From positions 1 to 42,914 of the IMG/VR virus record IMGVR_UViG_3300020442_001502: a stretch of DNA of 42,914 bases; one strand, given 5' to 3'. The notes below the pieces were generated by a model that saw only the letters and a program-made list of their open reading frames with translations, was not told the origin of the DNA and searched no databases. Position 1 is the stretch's first letter. Every line of letters starts with the position of its first letter. The DNA is from a virus. Of the stretch, positions 36,801 to 42,914 are shown one piece after another. A program made the translations under genes and the position numbers.

Positions 36801-39800
36801 CGCATCTTCTCCATATGTTGTTCTCACCGAATCCGTCTTCTTTGCTGCAAGTACACTGATTATTGGTAAAACTTCAGGTGCTAGAGGTAGAGTCATCACT
36901 TTCTCTAACTCAGATTTAAAACTTTATTATGTTGCTCTGAACGAGATTCCCTTTATTACAGGCGAAACTATCACGGGTGAAAACTCTGCGGGAGACGAAA
37001 TTACTGGTATTATTGATGATGGTGAGGATTCAATTTTTGCTGGAAGTAAGGTTATTACCGATCAATTTGAATTTGAACCAGGACAAAGAACTAACTTCTA
37101 TGATGTTTCGAAACTTGTTCGTCTTCCCTCTACGGTAGCACCCACAAGAAGATTGTTGGTAATCTTTGACTTCTTCTCTCATGAAGCATCTGGCGATTAC
37201 TTCTCAGCAGAGTCTTATAGTGGAATCAGTTACAAGGATATTCCCAACTATAAGTTAGATGGATCTATTAAGTATATTAGAGATCAGATTGACTTCCGTC
37301 CTGCTGTTAAAGAACTGAGAAATGGTTCAGGAACTGTTAGTGCTCCCTACTATGTAAACTGTACAACTTTTGACTTTGTTTCTAGAGTTTTTGATACAAC
37401 TGGTGGCGCTGGTGGTGCTACCATCTTTGATATTATGCAAGTTAATTCTTCGTTTAGAGCGGACTATGCATGGTATCTCCCAAGACTTGACAAACTGTAT
37501 CTCTCTCATGATGGTCAACTGATTGTTAGTAAAGGTGTGTCTGGATATTATCTCATTCCACCTCCAAAGATTGAGAATGCTATGCTCTTAGCGACTCTTG
37601 AATACAAACCATATGTATTTGATCCAGAAAGAGATGTTCTGATCAGCACTGAGGTTATTCGTCGGTATACGATGAAAGATATTGGTGATCTTGAGCAAAG
37701 ACTTACTCATGTTGAGTATTATACTTCTCTCTCGATGCTTGAATCACAAGCAGAAAACACTAAGACTTATGATGAAAATGGATTTGATCGTCTGAAGAAT
37801 GGTTATGTTGTTGATGATTTTACCGATCATACAACTGGAGATGTTCTTCATCCTGATTATAAGTGTTCTCTTGATTTCAGAGAGGGTCAACTACGTCCAC
37901 AACACTATACTACAAACGTAGCACTTCAGTATAATGCAGATGATTCTACAAATATTGTAAGAACTGATGGTAATGTTTTGATGCTGCCTTATGAAGATTT
38001 GGCACTCATCACACAACCTTATGCATCTAGAACTGAAAACGTTAACCCATTCAACGTCTTTACCTTTATCGGTCGTATTGACCTTACACCTGCATCTGAT
38101 GACTGGATTGATACTGTTCGTCTTCCTGCTCGTGTTGAGAACGTTGAAGGTGACTTCTCTGCCGTTTCTAGAGACCTTCAGGTTGACCAGAATGGTTTTG
38201 CTCCTATCCAATGGGGTTCTTGGCAAACCAACTGGACTGGTGAAACACTAACATCTACTTCTCAGCAACAATCTAGATCTGGTACTTATGGTATTGGTCG
38301 TCAGTTGGGTCGTGCTGGTCACGGTCAACGTCGTCAAGGTCTGTTCTATCTCCACGAACGTCGTACCTTCCGTGTTGTTAATAACCAAGCACGTCAGGGT
38401 ATTCGTACCAGAGTTGTTCCTAAGATTGAGCGTAGATCTTTAGGTGATTCAGTTCTTTCTAGGAGTAATATTCCTTGGATTCGTTCTCGTAATATTGGAT
38501 TCAATGTTGATCGTTTGAAACCTCGTACAAGAATGTATGGATTCTTCGATGGTGTTGATGTAACCAATTACATCACTCCTAAGGTGATTGAATTGATTAA
38601 GAACTCCTCTACGGATGCAAGAACAAATGAAACTCCTTTCGTTGTTGGTGAAACTGTAATTGGTGAAACCTCTGGTTGTCAATTAAAGGTTGCTGCACCC
38701 GATGATGGTTATAAGACTAATCCTTATGGCAGAGGCACAGAAGTTCTTCCCACATCATATGCTTCTCAGACAGCACTTATTAATCATGACATCACTGCAA
38801 TTTCGGAAACTGTTTCTCCAGACTTCTTTGGTAATATGCAAGTTGGTGAAGTTTTAGTTGGTCAAACATCTGGTGCTAGAGCAGTTGTTCAAGATCGTCG
38901 TTTGCTAACTGATAATGTTGGCAACATGCAGGGTACATTCTTTGTTCCTTCTCCTAAGAATGATGCAAATCCACGTTGGGCGACAGGAACTCGTGCATTT
39001 AGATTCACAACTTCTTCAACGAATAGCAAATCGCCTGGTGCAGTAGATTCTTCTGCGGATGCAACTTACTCGGCAACAGGTACTTTACAAACAGTTCAAG
39101 AAAATATTCTTGCTGTTCGTAATGCAGAAATCGTTAGAGATACTGTTTCTGAAGATAGAGTTGTTCAAACAACCAGAACTGAGACACGTCAGATCGGTTG
39201 GTATGACCCTCTTGCACAATCCTTTATCCATGAGGAAGAAGGTGGTGTATTCGTCTCTGCTGTTGAAATCTTCTTCAATACGAAGGATGATAATATTCCT
39301 ATCTCCATGCAGATCAGAACTATGGAAAATGGTTATCCCACAAAAACCATTCTTCCCTTCTCTGACGTTACCATCACACCTGATCAGGTAGAACTTTCCG
39401 AAACTGCTGCAGTTCCTACTAAGTTCACTTTCAAAGCACCTGTTTATCTCAAGGCATCTGTTGAATATTGCTTTGTTCTTCTGTCTGACTCGAATGAGTA
39501 TCAGGTTTGGATTTCTAGGATGGGTGATGTTGAAGTTAGCGGAGATAGAACTATCTCCGAACAACCTTATGCTGGTGTTCTGTTTAAATCACAGAACGCA
39601 TCTACCTGGACTGCCGACCAGTACGAAGATCTGAAGTTTACAATTTATCGTGCAAACTTTACCGAAACTCAAGGAACAGTTGCATTGAATAATAGTGCTC
39701 AGGGCAAAGGTAATGGTGGTGTTCACAGACTGATTGATAATCCTATTCAGACTATCAAACCAAAACTAACTCTCACTGCTGGTCCAGCTGGCACACAATA

Positions 39801-41514
39801 TACATTTAGTATTGGTGCTCGTTTACTGCAACTTACCTCTAATGCTGAGGCAACTGTAGTTTCTTCCACAACATCTAATAGTGTTGCAGATACCATTACA
39901 GTCAATGATGTTGATGGTAACTGGTTAGCGGGATCATCGTCTACCTTCTTAGTTAGATCATCTGAAGCACTAGCAACTATGGTTGTTGGTAACGTATCTG
40001 GAAGTCTTCAAGTTGGTGATGTTGTTACTGGTGCAACTTCTAATTCTGTTGGTATTGTTAAGACTTGGAATGGATCTAATGCATTGGTACTTCATTATAT
40101 TACTGGTGCATTTACTGACACCGAAACTCTAAACGAAGCAGGAGGTTGGACTGCAACCGTAACATCATCTACTGAAAGTGGTGATTCTTTCGGCGCTTAT
40201 CTATCTGCTGCACCTACCTATGCAAATGACGAGAAAGAAATTCTTGTTTATCATAGAAACAATGGTATGCATAGCAGACAGAATAATGTTAAGATTGAAG
40301 GTGTTATTTCAGAAATTTCTGACACATCTTTAACCAGTGCATTAGCAGCAGCTGCAACATCAATCTCTGTAGATAATGCAACTGCATTCCATACAGTTGT
40401 AAATGGTGCTGCAATTAGTGATGCTAATCCAGGATATATCAAGATTGGTGATGAGATTATCAAATATAATGCTGTTTCTAGTGACGGTAAGACAATTACT
40501 GTTGCTACTTCTGGTAGAGGATCAAACGGCACTACTGACGTAACTCATGCGTCTGGCGCGATTGTTCAGTGTTATAATCTTGATGGTATTCCTCTTATCG
40601 ACATCAATAAGATTCATACAAGTCTTGAATGTCCTTGGATGGATACTTATATGCTTCAAATGGCAGGTGTTGCAAATAACGGCATTCGTGCAGGTGGCAA
40701 TCAAGTCTTTGCTTCTCAGAATGTTCAATTTGAAACTCTTACACCAACTGTTTCTGTCATGAATATGCCTGAAACAGATATCACTGCTAGAATTAATACA
40801 ACTACCGCAACATCTGTTGGAGATGGTGGTGGTGAAGGCGGTTCTTCTCCTAGAGATCAAGCATCATTCGTTAACGATGGTTCTTATATTCCCATCACAC
40901 TGAATGATCTTAACTTCTTCCCCAATCCTAAGATGGTTGCTTCCGAAGTTAATGAGAATTCTAAATTGGATGGTCAGAAATCACTGACTATGCTCATTGA
41001 TCTGTCTACAACTAAGTCTACACTTTCTCCTGTTGTTGACCTTGATAGATGTTCTCTGATTACAACATCCAATAGAATTAATGAATGGCCAGGTGGTTCT
41101 TCTCCTTATGGTCAGCAAGGTCTAATTGATCGTACACAAGATGTTTCTCTTCTCCCACTGGGCGATCAGAATGATTGTGTATATATTACAAGACTTGCTC
41201 GTCTGATTAGAGAGTCTAGATCTCTGAGAGTTGATTTCCAAATGTCTCGCCCACCCGAAGCAGATGTTAGAATTTACTATAGAGCATTTAGCACTGGCAC
41301 TAACGAAGATCTCGATTCTATCGGTTGGGTTCAAATGGACAAACCTCTTCAGTATGATGATTCACCTAGTGAAGAAATTCTTTGGAAGGATTATTATTAT
41401 GAAGTAAGTGGTTTAAACTTCAATGCATTCCAACTTAAGTTTGTATTGAGATCTTCCAGTCAGGCAAGAGTACCACTAATTGCTGATTTACGCGCTATCG
41501 CACTTGCAACCTAA
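33892..41514 (+). CDS. DUF4815-type giant tail/baseplate protein (2540 aa)
   Basis: A 2540-residue structural protein. The N-terminus (NVTPYYDDFDKDKNFYRVLF, then RPGFPIQARELSTMQSILQ) is the hallmark of the DUF4815 family of phage tail proteins, which continues to about residue 420 with VSPGKAYIRGYRTEF. Further parts: a GSGYT unit (603-683); TSGA modules (about 490-547, 980-1043, 1583-1670 and 2027-2093); a conserved block with FDPERDVLISTEVIRRYTMK and DRLKPRTRMYGFFDGVDVT (around 1540-1565); a beta domain beginning IGWYDPLAQSFIHEEEGGVF (1767-1923); a TRG module (2143-2230); and a C-terminal domain with RPPEADVRIYYRAF. It is translationally coupled to gp8 and likely a baseplate-periphery or fibre-anchoring component. 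It has no obvious T4 equivalent by eye. Confidence 0.85.
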   Translation: MAQNTNLNVTPYYDDFDKDKNFYRVLFRPGFPIQARELSTMQSILQNQVESVGTHLFKDGAMVIPGQVGYDLNVQAVLLQESFLGSDVETYRSQLTGTIIEGLTTGVKAKVLYSISASESEKGYITLYVKYIDSGDTTSATSLKTFQINEQLVTDKEITFGSTLIEIGTPFAQLLPVNAIAQGSSAYISDGVYYIRGHFVNVPSNYLILDQYGSNPSYRVGLEVLESIVTPEDDESLNDNAAGTSNYSAPGAHRFKIQTQFVKRLISDEADKDFIELLRINNSRVESYVQRTEYSELEKSLARRTYEESGDYVIDTFNVTMREHLNDGFNNGVYIKGQNSDQGNPASDEKLAIEVSPGKAYIRGYRTEFISPRYIDVDKPRDFETRQNGIINFNLGNFVKVYDVYGWPEVSGDGVSDAYQILNLYDDWAANATSSVKSGANRIGRCRTVQLQKSSSALAATSPFGIEPSITGGVYDLWFFDVQMFTALNISSPVTYTVGTKVVGKTSGAVGYIADTGNNTHYIYLEHVSGVFTNGELLSINGRDSGTLEAAHSYQLSDVRSSFGLDGSQNVRFGANWILNDSRPIESSTVNIDETTGDIFTVDTIGAADSSRTAGTYTIGTSNYSVSPSGGTGATFSIVVDGSGAATVTVTAAGSGYSINDTITVADAQLGSGGGAALTFDVASVGREDVTGFRTRFEKDLRPGDVITPTISDLEGTNTVRVKRVDPTAIATTATNRKSTVLEGDAIFDYTNQTARLDTALKVGTVGAGEYGELVRLRPFIFQKDYQNGELSFDLPEDTMKSLDDESFFVFRNFASKTVTSGSITFTLPETEAFGALSGDNYVLTIIDNGSSVVFADGENVDIDAEVDAGVLTTSFGSDNQSFSISGLTGVATVTLTALVSKNTVARKIKTASKMKTLKVFKTDRDVEEQPTGLVYSALYGTRVEDLDISFGVNDVYNVHAIYESFDDNDASSPYVVLTESVFFAASTLIIGKTSGARGRVITFSNSDLKLYYVALNEIPFITGETITGENSAGDEITGIIDDGEDSIFAGSKVITDQFEFEPGQRTNFYDVSKLVRLPSTVAPTRRLLVIFDFFSHEASGDYFSAESYSGISYKDIPNYKLDGSIKYIRDQIDFRPAVKELRNGSGTVSAPYYVNCTTFDFVSRVFDTTGGAGGATIFDIMQVNSSFRADYAWYLPRLDKLYLSHDGQLIVSKGVSGYYLIPPPKIENAMLLATLEYKPYVFDPERDVLISTEVIRRYTMKDIGDLEQRLTHVEYYTSLSMLESQAENTKTYDENGFDRLKNGYVVDDFTDHTTGDVLHPDYKCSLDFREGQLRPQHYTTNVALQYNADDSTNIVRTDGNVLMLPYEDLALITQPYASRTENVNPFNVFTFIGRIDLTPASDDWIDTVRLPARVENVEGDFSAVSRDLQVDQNGFAPIQWGSWQTNWTGETLTSTSQQQSRSGTYGIGRQLGRAGHGQRRQGLFYLHERRTFRVVNNQARQGIRTRVVPKIERRSLGDSVLSRSNIPWIRSRNIGFNVDRLKPRTRMYGFFDGVDVTNYITPKVIELIKNSSTDARTNETPFVVGETVIGETSGCQLKVAAPDDGYKTNPYGRGTEVLPTSYASQTALINHDITAISETVSPDFFGNMQVGEVLVGQTSGARAVVQDRRLLTDNVGNMQGTFFVPSPKNDANPRWATGTRAFRFTTSSTNSKSPGAVDSSADATYSATGTLQTVQENILAVRNAEIVRDTVSEDRVVQTTRTETRQIGWYDPLAQSFIHEEEGGVFVSAVEIFFNTKDDNIPISMQIRTMENGYPTKTILPFSDVTITPDQVELSETAAVPTKFTFKAPVYLKASVEYCFVLLSDSNEYQVWISRMGDVEVSGDRTISEQPYAGVLFKSQNASTWTADQYEDLKFTIYRANFTETQGTVALNNSAQGKGNGGVHRLIDNPIQTIKPKLTLTAGPAGTQYTFSIGARLLQLTSNAEATVVSSTTSNSVADTITVNDVDGNWLAGSSSTFLVRSSEALATMVVGNVSGSLQVGDVVTGATSNSVGIVKTWNGSNALVLHYITGAFTDTETLNEAGGWTATVTSSTESGDSFGAYLSAAPTYANDEKEILVYHRNNGMHSRQNNVKIEGVISEISDTSLTSALAAAATSISVDNATAFHTVVNGAAISDANPGYIKIGDEIIKYNAVSSDGKTITVATSGRGSNGTTDVTHASGAIVQCYNLDGIPLIDINKIHTSLECPWMDTYMLQMAGVANNGIRAGGNQVFASQNVQFETLTPTVSVMNMPETDITARINTTTATSVGDGGGEGGSSPRDQASFVNDGSYIPITLNDLNFFPNPKMVASEVNENSKLDGQKSLTMLIDLSTTKSTLSPVVDLDRCSLITTSNRINEWPGGSSPYGQQGLIDRTQDVSLLPLGDQNDCVYITRLARLIRESRSLRVDFQMSRPPEADVRIYYRAFSTGTNEDLDSIGWVQMDKPLQYDDSPSEEILWKDYYYEVSGLNFNAFQLKFVLRSSSQARVPLIADLRAIALAT

Positions 41515-41768
41515 TGAATGAACTAGAAGGATTGATTCCAGTTGAAGGTAAGGAGGGTCTTTATAGAGATCCTTCTTCCAATGCTATCGTCAGGGGCAAC
41601 GTTGACGAATATGATAAATATATGGCATCTTACAATAAGAGGCAAAAAGAAGAGGCAGAGAAGAAGGCTTTACAAAAAGACGTTTCTGATCTAAAATCTG
41701 AAATGGGTGATATCAAGTCGCTCCTACTAACGTTAGTCCAAAATCAAAGTAAACATTATGACGATTGA
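41514..41768 (+). CDS. Small coiled-coil protein downstream of DUF4815 gene (84 aa)
   Basis: Function not recognised. Residues 1-40 form a short motif-like region (LIPVEGKEGLYRDPSSNAIV) resembling segments seen in phage capsid- or tail-associated small proteins. Residues 36-80 are a charged helix with heptad spacing (KRQKEEAEKKALQKDVSDLK onward), a likely coiled coil. The start overlaps the preceding stop by one base and the end overlaps the next gene by 11 bases, so the three genes are translationally linked. A GATAAATA box inside the gene (41613-41620) could be an internal late promoter for the next gene. Confidence 0.68.
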   Translation: MNELEGLIPVEGKEGLYRDPSSNAIVRGNVDEYDKYMASYNKRQKEEAEKKALQKDVSDLKSEMGDIKSLLLTLVQNQSKHYDD

Positions 41769-41982
41769 ACAAGTTGCTCAACCTGAGATGCTCCGTCAAT
41801 TCAAGGAGCGATTCACTGCATTGCTTGAAGAAAATAAGCAGTTGGCGGAGAAAATGAAAGAGAATGAAGTTACTGCATTGAAACTGCAGGGTGCTATTGA
41901 AGCACTTGAATATTATAATCCCGAAACTATGTCCGCACCCCCTGAAGAAGAGGATGCAGAAGAGGAAGAATCCGCAGAATGA
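41758..41982 (+). CDS. Small coiled-coil protein with acidic tail (74 aa)
   Basis: Function not recognised. Residues 8-50 make a long amphipathic helix (FKERFTALLEENKQLAEKMK onward), probably a coiled coil. The last 16 residues are almost all Glu, Asp and Ala. It overlaps the preceding gene by 11 bases and is the last gene before a terminator. Two adjacent small coiled-coil proteins suggest partners or assembly factors for the large tail protein upstream, but this is inference only. Confidence 0.68.
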   Translation: MTIEQVAQPEMLRQFKERFTALLEENKQLAEKMKENEVTALKLQGAIEALEYYNPETMSAPPEEEDAEEEESAE

Positions 41983-41987
41983 ACACA

Positions 41988-42009
41988 GGGGCAGTAATGC
42001 CCCTTTTTT
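41988..42009 (+). terminator. Rho-independent terminator
   Basis: GGGGCA (41988-41993) pairs perfectly with TGCCCC (41998-42003) around a GTAA tetraloop, followed at once by six T. It lies five bases after the stop of the last small gene and closes the baseplate transcription unit. Confidence 0.88.
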
Positions 42010-42014
42010 AATGG

Positions 42015-42023
42015 CATAAATAA
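42015..42023 (+). promoter_or_regulatory. T4-type late promoter (CATAAATAA)
   Basis: The third identical box begins only five bases after the terminator's T run and 44 bases before the tail fibre ATG, so the terminator and promoter form a clean unit boundary. Confidence 0.7.
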
Positions 42024-42058
42024 CTGAGAAGCATGTTCTCATAGAGTTGTCGTAAACA

Positions 42059-42914
42059 ATGGCAAATAGAATTCAGTTAAGACGTGGTGGCGCTCAGGAA
42101 TGGCAAAACGCGAACCCAATCCTCGCTCAAGGTGAGTTAGGAATTGAACTTGACACTGGTCGTATTAAGATTGGCGATGGTGTCACATCATGGAACACTC
42201 TGAGATATGAGCGTCCCATCGAGTCTGTATCTAATACAGCAAATACTTTGGTGCAAAGAGATGCCGATGGTAATTTTTCGGCAGGCACCGTTACCGCAAC
42301 TCTGATTGGTAACTCCGCAACTGCTTCTAGACTTGCTTCTTCCCGACAAATTCAATTATCTGGTGACGTTGAAGGTTCTGAAATTTTTGACGGATCTCAG
42401 AATATTACAATTACTGCAACTCTTGACTTACTGTCATCACTACCTCACCACGACAACACTGATACATCAGAAGGAACTTATACAAAAGTTGTTGTAGACG
42501 CTAAAGGTAGAGTCAAAAATGCTTCTAGTCCAACAACTCTTGCTGGATATGGACTGGACACAAACATTGAAGGAACTGGTGCTCAACCATATGATTTAGA
42601 TCTTCAAGCAGTTGCTAATCTTACTACCACTGGTTTGATTAGTAGAAGTGCTACAAATACTATGGTAACCCGTACAATTACGGGTACAGCAACTAGAATT
42701 GCAATTACTGATGGTGGTGGTATTAATGGTAATCCCATTATTGACCTGATTACAACTGCTGTTCAAGCAGGTAATTATAATACTGAATCACTCATATCAG
42801 TATCTGCTGCTGGATCTAACAGTGAACCCTATGGCACTCAGACTGTAAACGCTACGAAATTTACAGTTGACGCTTATGGTAGATTAACCAGTGCAACAAA
42901 TGTACCTATCGCTA
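42059..42914 (+). CDS. Tail fibre protein with Mtd-type N-terminus (partial)
   Basis: Starts at ATG 42059 and stays open to the window end (285 codons seen, 3' end missing). Residues 3-50 (NRIQLRRGGAQEWQNANPIL, then AQGELGIELDTGRIKIGDG) match the N-terminal domain of the major tropism determinant family, a small beta-prism used to attach fibres and receptor-binding proteins to the tail. It continues with fibre-shaft repeats: ADGNFSAGTVTATLIGNSAT, SGDVEGSEIFDGSQNITITA and TYTKVVVDAKGRV, which resemble distal tail fibre proteins of T4-like and related phages. A host-recognition role is inferred. It has its own late promoter. Confidence 0.85.
   Translation, partial: MANRIQLRRGGAQEWQNANPILAQGELGIELDTGRIKIGDGVTSWNTLRYERPIESVSNTANTLVQRDADGNFSAGTVTATLIGNSATASRLASSRQIQLSGDVEGSEIFDGSQNITITATLDLLSSLPHHDNTDTSEGTYTKVVVDAKGRVKNASSPTTLAGYGLDTNIEGTGAQPYDLDLQAVANLTTTGLISRSATNTMVTRTITGTATRIAITDGGGINGNPIIDLITTAVQAGNYNTESLISVSAAGSNSEPYGTQTVNATKFTVDAYGRLTSATNVPIA

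Noticed and set aside
41613-41620. Internal GATAAATA as a late promoter
   Set aside because: It lies inside a coding frame 138 bases before the next gene and could be chance in AT-rich coding DNA, so it is not listed as a feature.
1-42914. tRNA genes, integrase or attachment sites
   Set aside because: No cloverleaf-like segment, integrase or paired repeats were seen. The window looks like pure structural-gene territory.

Overview
The window reads as part of the structural (late) region of a T4-like marine myovirus, most likely a cyanophage. Recognisable T4-type baseplate wedge genes (25, 6 and 8) lie on one strand with a PAAR spike-tip gene. A 48-codon basic gene of a type I recall from cyanophage genomes sits between them. 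Four AT-rich late-promoter-like boxes (three CATAAATAA, one GATAAATAC) mark transcription-unit boundaries. The host genus cannot be read from the sequence. A marine T4-like phage of another host is possible but less likely.

Layout. Positions 1-1153 hold a host-like sigma70 promoter and four very small genes, one of them AbrB-like. Positions 1143-4779 carry a 975-residue structural protein, the PAAR protein and the small basic protein. Positions 4809-7258 encode gp25 and gp6. Positions 7265-26905 are one uninterrupted 6546-codon gene, 46 percent of the window. Positions 26929-32321 carry two accessory virion proteins (406 and 1388 residues) with cupredoxin-like domains. The second also has a YHYH-type domain. 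Positions 32360-41514 encode gp8 and a 2540-residue DUF4815-type protein. Two small coiled-coil genes follow, then a clear terminator, a new late promoter, and the start of a tail fibre gene with an Mtd-type N-terminus that runs off the window.

The striking theme is modularity. The same small beta-rich modules recur in otherwise unrelated proteins: about 38 GSGYT repeats, a TSGA module, a TRG module and an NGVLQ module. The GSGYT and TSGA modules even extend gp8. The giant protein appears to be a marine T4-like baseplate-adjacent protein whose conserved helical core is split by very large insertions. These include two seven-repeat beta-propeller candidates, two LamG domains (one itself interrupted by a 107-residue module), a YHYH domain and a CBM-like domain. 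All gene functions beyond the T4 homologues are inferred from motifs read by eye; no database search was run.
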